From positions 1-43,279 of the forward strand of contig CAUWLL010000021.1 in NCBI GenBank assembly GCA_963559605.1: a stretch of 43,279 nucleotides of DNA, in the 5' to 3' direction. The translations under genes and the position numbers were made by a program. The notes beneath the pieces are model-generated. The model did not search any database. It saw nothing but the letters and a program-made list of their open reading frames with translations, and was not told the origin of the DNA. Below, one piece after another: positions 15,410-23,732 of this stretch. The DNA is from Dorea_D sp963559605. Lineage in GTDB: Bacteria; Bacillota; Clostridia; Lachnospirales; Lachnospiraceae. The stretch's first letter is position 1. Every line of letters begins with the position of its first letter.

Positions 15410-17515
15410 ATGAAAAAAGAGATTTTAAATTACACACAGAATCGGGAATTATCCTGGCTGGAATTTAATAAGAGAGTTTTGGAAGAGGCAAGAGATATTA
15501 CGGTACCGCTTTTGGAGCGTATGAAGTTTGTTGCGATTTTTACCAGTAATCTGGATGAGTTTTTTATGATCCGTGTGGGAAGTCTGTTTGATATGGGACA
15601 TACGGATGCGAAAGCGGTGGACAGCCGCTCCGGTATGACTGCGGATGAACAGCTTGCAAAAATATACGAGGCAGTGGCGCCGCTTTATAAAGAGCGTGAT
15701 AAAACATATGCAGACATTAAGAAACAGCTTCACCCATACGGTGTGTGTGGTTTGGATTTTAAAGAATTGGAACAGCCGGAGAAAAAATATGTAAAGAAAT
15801 ATTTTAAGGAACAGATACTTCCTGTCTTGTCTCCGCAGATCGTGGATGCCAATCATCCCTTTCCGCATCTTATGAATAAAGAGATTTATGTGACGGCTAA
15901 TTTGAAGCTGAAAGAGAAGTCTATGATGGGTATTGTGCCGGTGCCGCAGTATATTTCCGATGTATTGTATTTGCCGGGGCATGATATTCGCTATATCCGT
16001 ATGGAAAAAGTGATCATGGAGTTTCTGGATCTGGTATTTGACAAATATATGGTTTCAGACGCCAACTATATCTGTGTCACTCGAAACAGTGATGTTTCCC
16101 CGGATGACGAGGGTTTGGAGGTAACGGATGATTTTCGCAATCTGATGCGGAAGACGATCCATAAACGTCGAAAAATGTCGGTAGTGCGGCTGGAAGTAGC
16201 AGAAAAGTTAAGCGAGGAAACCCAGAAGTATTTTTGTGAAAAGTTTGATGTGAAACCTTATCAGATCTTCCGTACGAAAATGCCGATGAAGCTTTCTTAT
16301 ATTTTTGCCATGAGCGGTAATCTGCCGGAACCTATGAAGAAATCTCTGACCTATCCGTCATTTGCCCCACAGGATTCGCCGAGAGTTCAAGAAGGCAGCA
16401 TTATGAAGCAGGTTCGAAAAAAAGATCTGCTGTTATTCTATCCTTATGAGAGTATGAATCCATTTTTGAAGCTGATCAAGGAAGCTTCTGTAGATCCCAA
16501 TGTCCTGACGATCAAGATCACGATCTATCGTCTGGCAAAGAAGGCAAGACTGGTAGAATATTTGTGTGCAGCGGCGGAAAACGGAAAAGAAGTTACGGTT
16601 CTCATTGAACTTCGCGCAAGATTTGACGAGCAGAATAATATCGACTGGTCAGAACGGCTGGAAGAGGCAGGATGCCGTGTCATCTACGGTTTCGAGAATT
16701 ACAAGGTACACTCTAAGATCTGTCTGATCACCTATAGAAACCGGGGGGAAATCCAGTATATTACACAGATCGGTACGGGAAATTACAACGAGAAAACGGC
16801 TGCTATGTATACCGATCTGTCCTTGATGACGGCAAATCATGAAATCGGAATGGATGCGGCAGAGTTTTTTAAAAACATGTCTATCAGTAATCTGGAAGGA
16901 AGCTATAAGCATTTGATCGTTGCGCCTGCCGGTTTGAAACCAAAGGTTCTTGCGCTTATGGATGAGGAGATCGCCAAAGGTCAAAATGGAAGGATCATTA
17001 TGAAAATGAATTCGCTGACAGATACTGATTTTATCGAGAAAGTATCAGAGGCATCCCGGGCAGGGGTGAAGATTGACTTGATCGTGAGAGGTATTTGCTG
17101 TATCTTGCCCGGAGTTCCGGGATATACGGAGAATCTGCGGGTGATGAGCGTAGTGGGACGTTATCTGGAGCATCCCAGAATTTTCAGCTTTGGTACAGGA
17201 AGCGCTCAGAAAATTTATATCGGTTCTGCGGATATGATGACGAGAAATACAGAGAAACGTGTGGAAGTTGCCTGTCCGATCTTGGATGATGATATAAAAA
17301 GGCAGATGAATCATTATCTGAAAGTCATGCTCAGTGACAATATCAAAGCCAGAGTTTTGCAAAGGGATGGAAGCTATCGGAAGAAAGAGCAGAAAGAACC
17401 GTTTATTGACTCGCAGGAAGTGTTTATGAGTGAGGCAATCCGGGCAGTAAGAGAGGTGCCGGAAGTCAGAAAAACAGGGTTGGCGGATAAGCTTCGCAGT
17501 TTTTTTCACCGATAG
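15410..17515 (+). CDS. ppk: Polyphosphate kinase 1
   Basis: This 701-residue enzyme reversibly transfers the gamma phosphate of ATP to polyphosphate chains. The N domain shows RELSWLEFNKRVLEEA and FTSNLDEFFMIRVGSL. The ANHPFPHLMNKEIYVT segment follows, then the phospholipase-D-like catalytic domains. In those, TIKITIYRLAKKARLVEYL, ENYKVHSKICLITYR (with the likely phosphorylated His in KVHSK) and IGTGNYNEKTAAMYTDL are all present. A second set, VRGICCILPGVPGYTENL and YIGSADMMTRN, marks the C-terminal domain. Length is normal. The ribosome binding site is weak (GGGAAAGTG), but the N-terminus matches the family. No ppx gene is adjacent. topB begins about 78 bp downstream and may share the transcript. 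Confidence 0.96.
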   Translation: MKKEILNYTQNRELSWLEFNKRVLEEARDITVPLLERMKFVAIFTSNLDEFFMIRVGSLFDMGHTDAKAVDSRSGMTADEQLAKIYEAVAPLYKERDKTYADIKKQLHPYGVCGLDFKELEQPEKKYVKKYFKEQILPVLSPQIVDANHPFPHLMNKEIYVTANLKLKEKSMMGIVPVPQYISDVLYLPGHDIRYIRMEKVIMEFLDLVFDKYMVSDANYICVTRNSDVSPDDEGLEVTDDFRNLMRKTIHKRRKMSVVRLEVAEKLSEETQKYFCEKFDVKPYQIFRTKMPMKLSYIFAMSGNLPEPMKKSLTYPSFAPQDSPRVQEGSIMKQVRKKDLLLFYPYESMNPFLKLIKEASVDPNVLTIKITIYRLAKKARLVEYLCAAAENGKEVTVLIELRARFDEQNNIDWSERLEEAGCRVIYGFENYKVHSKICLITYRNRGEIQYITQIGTGNYNEKTAAMYTDLSLMTANHEIGMDAAEFFKNMSISNLEGSYKHLIVAPAGLKPKVLALMDEEIAKGQNGRIIMKMNSLTDTDFIEKVSEASRAGVKIDLIVRGICCILPGVPGYTENLRVMSVVGRYLEHPRIFSFGTGSAQKIYIGSADMMTRNTEKRVEVACPILDDDIKRQMNHYLKVMLSDNIKARVLQRDGSYRKKEQKEPFIDSQEVFMSEAIRAVREVPEVRKTGLADKLRSFFHR

Positions 17516-17592
17516 ATATTAGTCTGTAATAAGGGAATTTAGGTATAAGATACCCGGATTCAAAGAAATGAAAAGACAGTTAGGAAATAAAT

Positions 17593-19701
17593 ATGGGGAA
17601 ATCACTTTATATAGCAGAAAAACCAAGCGTTGCGCAGGAATTTGCCAAAGCGCTGAAATTGACAACAAAAAGAAGAGATGGATATATAGAAGCAGAGGAG
17701 GCGGTGGTGACTTGGTGCGTCGGTCATCTGGTAACCATGAGTTATCCGGAAGCATACGATGCAGCGCTGAAAAGGTGGAGTCTTGAGACTCTGCCTTTTA
17801 TTCCTGAGCAGTTTAAATATGAAGTCATACCGGCAGTAGCAAAGCAGTACCGGATTGTGGCTGGACTTTTGAACAGGGAAGATATTGATACGATTTATGT
17901 GTGCACAGACTCCGGGCGGGAGGGAGAATATATTTACCGCTTGGTAGAACAGCAGGCACAGGTACATGGGAAAGAAAGGCGGCGTGTCTGGATCGATTCT
18001 CAGACAGAAGAGGAGATCCTGCGAGGGATCAAAGAGGCAAAAGACTTAAAGGAATACGACAATCTGTCAGCATCTGCCTATCTTCGTGCGAAAGAGGATT
18101 ACTTGATGGGAATTAATTTCTCACGGCTGCTTACATTAAAGTACGGAAACAGTATATCTAACTATCTCAAAACAAAATATTCTGTAATTTCCGTAGGTCG
18201 TGTTATGACCTGTGTGCTTGGGATGGTAGTAAGAAGAGAACGGGAGATCAGAGAATTTGTGGAAACACCCTTTTATCGTGTAGTAAGTACTGTGGGAGAA
18301 ACAGGCGAGACTTTCGAGGGCGAATGGAGAGCGGTGAAAGGTTCCCGTTGGTTTGAATCCTTTGATCTATATAAGGAAAATGGCTTTAAAGAGCGTAAGA
18401 AAGCAGAAGAACTGGTAGAGTATTTAAGTGAAACAAAGCCGTTGACCTGCCAGATTGAATCTATAGAAAAGAAGAAAGAAAAGAAAAATCCACCCCTTCT
18501 TTTTAACCTTGCGGAACTTCAAAATGAGTGTTCCAAACGCTTTAAAATCAGTCCCGACGAGACTCTTCGGATCGTGCAGGAAATGTATGAGAAAAAGCTG
18601 GTCACTTATCCCAGGACGGATGCAAGAGTTTTATCTGTGGCGGTTGCAAAAGAGATCCATAAAAACCTGAACGGACTGATGAAATACACAGAGGCGGTTC
18701 CGTATCTTCAGGAGATTGTAGGATTCGGAAGTCATAAAGGGCTGGAAAAGACAAGATATGTAAATGACAAACAGATTACAGACCACTATGCCATCATCCC
18801 GACCGGGCAGGGATTGGGGGCGCTCCATTCATTGTCGCCTCTGTCTGTAAAAGTGTATGATGTGATCGTACGGCGGTTTTTAAGTATTTTTTATCCTCCG
18901 GCAGTTTATCAGAAAGTGTCTGTCACAACAAAGATCAAGGGCGAGTCTTTCTTTTCCGGGTTTAAGGTGCTGGCAGAAGAAGGTTACTTAAAAGTGGCAG
19001 GCGTTCCTCAATCGAGGAAAGGGGGAGCGGAAAAGTCCGCGGAAGAGGAAAACGAGGAAGAGAACGGGCAGGATAAGTCAGCAGATCTACAATTTTTTGA
19101 AAAGATCCGATCGCTGCGAAAAGGGATGACCTTGACCGTGAGCGCTCTGGACATCAAGGAAGGAAAGACTTCACCTCCCAAACGTTATAATTCAGGTTCT
19201 CTCATTCTCGCCATGGAAAATGCGGGACAGCTTATTGAGGATGAAGAACTGCGCGCGCAAATAAAAGGAAGTGGAATCGGTACAAGTGCAACAAGAGGAG
19301 AGATCTTAAAAAAATTATTCCACATCAAATATTTGTCCCTTAATAAAAAGACACAGATCGTTACGCCGTCTATGTTAGGGGAAATGATCTACGATGTGGT
19401 GGGGCACTCGATCAAGTCCCTTTTAAACCCAGAGCTTACGGCAAGCTGGGAGAAAGGTCTCACCTATGTGGCAGACGGAGATATTACCCCGGATGAATAT
19501 ATGGAGAAGCTAGATCATTTTATTGTGAGCCGGATACAGGGAGTCAAAGGGCTTCATAATGAGGGTCAGCTTCGAGCCTGCTACGATTATGTGGCGCAGT
19601 TTTATAAAACCTCCGCTTCGAAAGGAGCAGGGACGAAAAGGGCAGGAACAAAAAAGGCAGGTCACAAAAAGTCGGATACGAAAAAGTCTACGGGGAAATA
19701 G
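17593..19701 (+). CDS. topB: DNA topoisomerase III-type type IA topoisomerase
   Basis: This 702-residue type IA topoisomerase relaxes or decatenates DNA through a transient 5'-phosphotyrosine bond. The Toprim domain has LYIAEKPSVAQEFAKAL and the acidic TDSGREGEYIYRL motif. The active-site tyrosine lies in KLVTYPRTDARVL. DHYAIIPTG and GIGTSATRGEILKKL are further family motifs. Two oddities are visible. A strongly acidic insert lies near residue 480 (GAEKSAEEENEEENGQDKSA). The C-terminus is a Lys/Gly/Thr-rich basic tail of short repeats in place of zinc-ribbon domains. AGGAAATAA precedes the ATG. It sits in core chromosome, not in the element, so it is more likely a housekeeping than a plasmid-type TopB. 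Confidence 0.95.
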   Translation: MGKSLYIAEKPSVAQEFAKALKLTTKRRDGYIEAEEAVVTWCVGHLVTMSYPEAYDAALKRWSLETLPFIPEQFKYEVIPAVAKQYRIVAGLLNREDIDTIYVCTDSGREGEYIYRLVEQQAQVHGKERRRVWIDSQTEEEILRGIKEAKDLKEYDNLSASAYLRAKEDYLMGINFSRLLTLKYGNSISNYLKTKYSVISVGRVMTCVLGMVVRREREIREFVETPFYRVVSTVGETGETFEGEWRAVKGSRWFESFDLYKENGFKERKKAEELVEYLSETKPLTCQIESIEKKKEKKNPPLLFNLAELQNECSKRFKISPDETLRIVQEMYEKKLVTYPRTDARVLSVAVAKEIHKNLNGLMKYTEAVPYLQEIVGFGSHKGLEKTRYVNDKQITDHYAIIPTGQGLGALHSLSPLSVKVYDVIVRRFLSIFYPPAVYQKVSVTTKIKGESFFSGFKVLAEEGYLKVAGVPQSRKGGAEKSAEEENEEENGQDKSADLQFFEKIRSLRKGMTLTVSALDIKEGKTSPPKRYNSGSLILAMENAGQLIEDEELRAQIKGSGIGTSATRGEILKKLFHIKYLSLNKKTQIVTPSMLGEMIYDVVGHSIKSLLNPELTASWEKGLTYVADGDITPDEYMEKLDHFIVSRIQGVKGLHNEGQLRACYDYVAQFYKTSASKGAGTKRAGTKKAGHKKSDTKKSTGK

Positions 19702-19777
19702 GTTGCCGTACAGGTAAAGAAGTGCTATTCTATGAAGCATAGAGATGTAAATTCATACTACAAAGAAGGAGACAACG

Positions 19778-20449
19778 ATGAAAGAATTAACAGTAACAGA
19801 ATTGTATACTTTAGAGGAGACGATCGCAAAGGATATTTTTGAAGGCGTTACTTATCCTTGGGAAGTGCTTGCGAAAATCAGCAGTTTTATTATGGAGCTT
19901 GGTGAGAAGCTTCCGACAGAGGAGTATGATAAAGTGGGAGATAATGTGTGGATCGCAAAATCAGCAAAAGTGTTTTCTTCTGCTTATATTCATGGCCCGG
20001 CGATCATCGGAAAGGACGCCGAGGTCAGACATTGTGCATTCATTCGCGGCAATGCGATCGTAGGCGAAGGGGCTGTAGTGGGAAATTCTACAGAGCTTAA
20101 AAATGTTATTTTGTTTAATAAAGTACAGGTTCCCCACTATAATTATGTGGGGGATTCGATCCTCGGGTATAAGGCACATATGGGAGCCGGATCCATTACT
20201 TCAAATGTAAAATCGGACAAAAAACTGGTGGTAGTAAAGACACCAGAGGGCAATCTTGAGACCGGGATCAAGAAATTCGGAGCAATGCTGGGGGATGAAA
20301 CAGAGATTGGCTGCGGAACTGTTTTAAATCCGGGAAGCGTGGTAGGAAAACATTCGAACATCTACCCATTGTCCAGCGTTAGAGGATATGTACCTGCAAA
20401 CAGTATTTACAAAAAGCAGGGTGAAGTCGTAGAAAAAACAGGAGAATAG
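19778..20449 (+). CDS. Left-handed beta-helix acyltransferase-like protein (GlmU C-domain type)
   Basis: This 223-residue protein is mostly hexapeptide repeats that form a left-handed beta-helix, for example WIAKSAKVFSSAYIHGPAII and GNAIVGEGAVVGNSTEL. The later YNYVGDSILGYKAHMGAGSI segment resembles the C-terminal acetyltransferase domain of GlmU. It lacks the N-terminal nucleotidyltransferase domain, so it cannot be a complete GlmU. Databases often label such proteins UDP-N-acetylglucosamine pyrophosphorylase-related. The likely role is acyl transfer to a sugar nucleotide, but the substrate is unknown. AAGGAGA precedes the start. The next gene begins four bases after the stop, so it heads a probable three-gene operon with the dehydrogenase and mgsA. 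Confidence 0.85.
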   Translation: MKELTVTELYTLEETIAKDIFEGVTYPWEVLAKISSFIMELGEKLPTEEYDKVGDNVWIAKSAKVFSSAYIHGPAIIGKDAEVRHCAFIRGNAIVGEGAVVGNSTELKNVILFNKVQVPHYNYVGDSILGYKAHMGAGSITSNVKSDKKLVVVKTPEGNLETGIKKFGAMLGDETEIGCGTVLNPGSVVGKHSNIYPLSSVRGYVPANSIYKKQGEVVEKTGE

Positions 20450-20453
20450 GCTT

Positions 20454-21329
20454 ATGAAAAAGATTGGATTTATCGGTGTCGGCATTATGGGGAAATCCAT
20501 GGTGCGAAATTTAATGAAGGCAGGATTCGAACTGCACATTTATGCCAGAACGAAAGCCAAAGTCGAAGATGTGATCGCAGAGGGGGCAGTATTTCACGAT
20601 TCCATAGGGGATTGTGTCAAAGACTGTGACGCAGTAATTACGATCGTCGGATTCCCAGCAGATGTAGAGGAAGTGTATTTTGAGGGAGGAAATATTCTCG
20701 ACTGTGCACGTAAGGGGGCATATCTTATTGATATGACAACAACAAGTCCTATGCTTTCCGAAAAGATCTATGCGGAAGGTAAGAAGCGGGGATTCCATGT
20801 GCTGGACGCACCGGTAACAGGCGGAGATGCAGGGGCAAAAGCAGGAACGCTGTCTATTTTAGTAGGTGGAGACAAAGAAGATTACGAAGCCTGCATTCCT
20901 TTATTTGAAGCTATGGGAACCAATCTGAATTATCAGGGAGGTGCGGGCTGTGGGCAGCACGCAAAGATGGCGAATCAGATCATGATCGCAGGAACTTTGT
21001 CAGGCGTGTGCGAGGCGCTTACGTATGCCAAAGCCAAAGGACTGGATCTTCCGACGGTAGTGAGATCGGTGTCAACCGGAGCGGCAGGAAGTAAACAGCT
21101 TGATTTCTTTGCGCCAAAGATTCTGGATGAAGATTATGCGCCGGGATTTTTTATCAAGCATTTTATCAAAGATATGAAGATTGCACTGACAGAGGCAAAT
21201 CGCAGCGATCTCTATTTGGAAGTGTTGAGTCTCGTCCTTTCTAATTACGAAGAATTACAGGCGGAAGGATATGAGGATCTTGGCACACAGGCATTGATAA
21301 AACATTATGAGCAGGAAGGAGAAAAGTAG
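20454..21329 (+). CDS. Beta-hydroxyacid dehydrogenase (GarR/3-hydroxyisobutyrate type)
   Basis: This 291-residue NAD(P)-dependent oxidoreductase belongs to the 3-hydroxyisobutyrate dehydrogenase / tartronate semialdehyde reductase family. It has the dinucleotide motif GFIGVGIMGKSM at the N-terminus, the substrate-binding signature DAPVTGGDAGAKAGTLSILVGG near residues 118-140, and the catalytic lysine in CGQHAKMANQIM. Length is normal. The start is four bases after the previous stop and mgsA follows three bases after its own stop, so expression is polycistronic. The neighbouring methylglyoxal synthase suggests a link to handling of small 2-oxo or hydroxy acids, but the substrate cannot be read from sequence. 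Confidence 0.92.
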   Translation: MKKIGFIGVGIMGKSMVRNLMKAGFELHIYARTKAKVEDVIAEGAVFHDSIGDCVKDCDAVITIVGFPADVEEVYFEGGNILDCARKGAYLIDMTTTSPMLSEKIYAEGKKRGFHVLDAPVTGGDAGAKAGTLSILVGGDKEDYEACIPLFEAMGTNLNYQGGAGCGQHAKMANQIMIAGTLSGVCEALTYAKAKGLDLPTVVRSVSTGAAGSKQLDFFAPKILDEDYAPGFFIKHFIKDMKIALTEANRSDLYLEVLSLVLSNYEELQAEGYEDLGTQALIKHYEQEGEK

Positions 21330-21332
21330 AAG

Positions 21333-21806
21333 ATGAAAGATCAGTACGTAACCTTTGAAATCGGGAAAACAAAACATATTGCGCTGGTGGCTCATGACGG
21401 TAAGAAAAGGGAGCTTGTAGAATGGTGCGACAAGAACAAAGAGATTTTAAAAAGCCATTTCCTGTGTGGAACAGGTACAACGGCAAGACTTATCGCAGAT
21501 AAAACGGAGCTTCCGGTGAAAGCATATAACAGCGGCCCTCTTGGGGGAGACCAACAGATCGGCGCGAAGATTGTAGAGGGACAGATTGATTTTATGATTT
21601 TCCTCTGGGATCCGTTAGAGGCTCAGCCTCACGACCCGGACGTGAAAGCCTTACTCCGTATTGCGGTAGTTTACGATATTCCGATTGCAAATAATCTGGC
21701 GACGGCAGATTTCATGCTCCATTCTGAGTATATGGATGAAACCTATAGCAGGAGAGTAGAGAACTTCAATAAAATGGTGCAAGATCGCGTAGAAAATATG
21801 AAATAA
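21333..21806 (+). CDS. mgsA: Methylglyoxal synthase
   Basis: This 157-residue enzyme converts dihydroxyacetone phosphate to methylglyoxal and phosphate, a bypass used when sugar phosphates accumulate. Conserved segments are HIALVAHDGKKRELVEW, LCGTGTTARLI, the catalytic GPLGGDQQIGAKI with its aspartate, and FLWDPLEAQPHDPDVKALLR. Length is normal. It is the last gene of a tight three-gene cluster and is followed by a long terminator hairpin. Confidence 0.96.
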   Translation: MKDQYVTFEIGKTKHIALVAHDGKKRELVEWCDKNKEILKSHFLCGTGTTARLIADKTELPVKAYNSGPLGGDQQIGAKIVEGQIDFMIFLWDPLEAQPHDPDVKALLRIAVVYDIPIANNLATADFMLHSEYMDETYSRRVENFNKMVQDRVENMK

Positions 21807-21812
21807 AATACA

Positions 21813-21887
21813 CGGGGGCAGTTTCTTCCCAGACATGGCATCATGACACAGCCTTGTACTGGAAGAAGAAAATTGTCCCCGGTTTTT
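21813..21887 (+). terminator. Long terminator hairpin after mgsA
   Basis: The GGGGCAGTTTCTTCCCAG arm pairs imperfectly with CTGGAAGAAGAAAATTGTCCCC and is followed by GGTTTTT. The loop is unusually long (about 30 nt). Confidence 0.75.
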
Positions 21888-21898
21888 GAAAATGAATG

Positions 21899-21927
21899 TT
21901 GACATCTTTCTTCTATTGTGGTAATTT
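21899..21927 (+). promoter_or_regulatory. Predicted promoter of the sodium:solute symporter
   Basis: A perfect TTGACA (21899-21904) is separated by 17 bp from TAATTT (21922-21927). Confidence 0.65.
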
Positions 21928-21941
21928 ATAACAGTAAACTT

Positions 21942-21959
21942 TAATACTTTAAAGTGTAA
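21942..21959. promoter_or_regulatory. Candidate operator palindrome upstream of the symporter
   Basis: An imperfect palindrome centred on ACTTTAAAGT (21946-21955) lies just downstream of the predicted -10, where a repressor could block transcription. The regulator is unknown. Confidence 0.35.
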
Positions 21960-22024
21960 CGGTTTAAAGCGGAAAGTCAAGGAAACAAGAAAACAAGACA
22001 AGAAGAAAGAAGAGGGATTTTACT

Positions 22025-23554
22025 ATGATGATCAAATTGACGCTGCTCGTTGTATTCTTTACAGTGATGGTAGTAGTAGGACTTTATTCGAGACAACATG
22101 CGACAAGTGTAGATGGGTTTGTATTAGGGGGACGTTCGGTAGGTCCTTGGCTGACTGCTTTTGCGTATGGAACTTCTTATTTCTCTGCCGTTGTTTTCGT
22201 AGGGTATGCAGGGCAGTTTGGATGGAAATACGGACTTGCAAGCACATGGATCGGTATTGGAAATGCTGTGATCGGCAGTTTGATGGCATGGGTTGTGCTG
22301 GGCAGACGGACCAAGGTTATGACACAGCATCTTAACGCTAAGACAATGCCGGATTTCTTTGGAGAGAGATATGGAAGTAAGGCGTTAAAAATTGCGGCTT
22401 CTGCCATTGTGTTTATTTTTCTCGTGCCGTACACAGCGTCTATCTACAATGGTCTGTCCAGATTGTTTGAGATGGCGTTTCATATCCCATATACCTACTG
22501 TGTGATAGGTATGGCAGTGTTTACAGGGATTTATGTGATCTTAGGCGGATATATGGCGACGGCCATCAATGACTTTATACAGGGAATTATTATGTTGATC
22601 GGTATTGCAGCTGTGATTGGCGCAGTTTTAAGCGGTCAGGGAGGCTTCATAGAAGCCATCCGGAAAATGGCGGAGATTCCAAGTGACGTACCGATGACAG
22701 CAGGGCAGCCGGGAGCCTTTACTTCCTTTTTCGGGCCGGATCCCTTGAATTTATTAGGAGTTGTCATTCTGACGTCTCTCGGTACATGGGGGCTTCCGCA
22801 GATGATCGGGAAGTTTTATGCGATCAAAGATGAAAAGGCCATTAATACAGGAACTGTGATTTCTACATTATTTGCCTGTATCGTGGCAGGAGGAAGTTAT
22901 TTTCTCGGAGGTTTCGGACGGCTGTTTGACAATGAAGCGATTTATGATGCAACAGGAAAGGTTGTGTTTGACAGTATCATTCCCCATATGCTGTCGTCAC
23001 TGTCGGATATTTTGATTGGAGTGGTGGTGGTTCTGGTACTATCAGCGTCGATGTCTACGCTGGCTTCGCTGGTGCTGACATCCAGTTCCACTCTTACCTT
23101 GGATTTTCTAAAAGAAAATGTGATGAAGGATATGAGTGAGAAGAAACAGGTGAGAACCATGCAGGTATTGATCGTATTCTTTATCGCCGTATCTGTTGTA
23201 ATTGCCCTTGATCCGCCGACCTTTATCGCTCAGCTTATGGGAATTTCCTGGGGAGCGTTGGCAGGAGCATTTTTGGCGCCGTTTTTATACGGTCTGTACT
23301 GGAAGAGGGTTACGGGAGCTGCTGTTTGGGCAAGTTTCGCAGGAGGTGTCGGGCTTACGGTATCCAATATGTTCTTTCATTACATAGCGTCTCCGATCAA
23401 TGCAGGAGCTGTTGCCATGGTGGCAGGACTTGTTATTGTACCGATCGTGAGCGTGATCACGCCGAGAATGGATAAGGATCAGGTAGACCGTATTTTCCGA
23501 TGTTATGATGAAAAAGTGACGATCACAAAGAAACGTTCGCTGGAAGCGGGTTAA
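22025..23554 (+). CDS. Sodium:solute symporter (SSS family)
   Basis: This 509-residue integral membrane protein is a sodium-coupled symporter of the SSS family. It has about 13 membrane helices. Family landmarks are the first helix followed by SVDGFVLGGRSVGPWLTAFA, the SYFSAVVFVGYAGQFGWKYG helix, GGYMATAINDFIQGIIM, and the conserved LSASMSTLASLVLTSSS segment that contributes sodium ligands. The substrate is not predictable; family members carry sugars, amino acids, pantothenate or short organic acids. The start has GAGGG upstream, and the gene is flanked by its own promoter and a strong terminator, so it is monocistronic. Confidence 0.93.
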   Translation: MMIKLTLLVVFFTVMVVVGLYSRQHATSVDGFVLGGRSVGPWLTAFAYGTSYFSAVVFVGYAGQFGWKYGLASTWIGIGNAVIGSLMAWVVLGRRTKVMTQHLNAKTMPDFFGERYGSKALKIAASAIVFIFLVPYTASIYNGLSRLFEMAFHIPYTYCVIGMAVFTGIYVILGGYMATAINDFIQGIIMLIGIAAVIGAVLSGQGGFIEAIRKMAEIPSDVPMTAGQPGAFTSFFGPDPLNLLGVVILTSLGTWGLPQMIGKFYAIKDEKAINTGTVISTLFACIVAGGSYFLGGFGRLFDNEAIYDATGKVVFDSIIPHMLSSLSDILIGVVVVLVLSASMSTLASLVLTSSSTLTLDFLKENVMKDMSEKKQVRTMQVLIVFFIAVSVVIALDPPTFIAQLMGISWGALAGAFLAPFLYGLYWKRVTGAAVWASFAGGVGLTVSNMFFHYIASPINAGAVAMVAGLVIVPIVSVITPRMDKDQVDRIFRCYDEKVTITKKRSLEAG

Positions 23555-23574
23555 AAGACTGATTAAAATAAATC

Positions 23575-23610
23575 AAGGAAAGTGATTAATTTTGTCACTT
23601 TCCTTTTTTG
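23575..23610 (+). terminator. Terminator after the symporter
   Basis: AAGGAAAGTGA pairs with TCACTTTCCTT across a 9-nt loop and is followed by TTTT. Confidence 0.92.
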
Positions 23611-23655
23611 AATACATATGATAGGATTAAAGAGTGATTAAAATGGACAATAAAG

Positions 23656-23684
23656 TTGATATTTATTATTCGTCAAAATATACA
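23656..23684 (+). promoter_or_regulatory. Predicted leuA promoter
   Basis: TTGATA (23656-23661) is 17 bp from TATACA (23679-23684). The leader to the start codon is short (under 50 nt), so there is no room for a T-box or leucine attenuator downstream of it. Confidence 0.65.
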
Positions 23685-23732
23685 AAGAACGGTCATAGGA
23701 TTAGGTAAGTGACAGAGAAGGAGTGTAGTAAA

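Noticed and set aside
23611..23732. T-box or leucine attenuator upstream of leuA
   Set aside because: The predicted promoter leaves a leader under 50 nt, with no specifier-loop or T-box consensus sequence.
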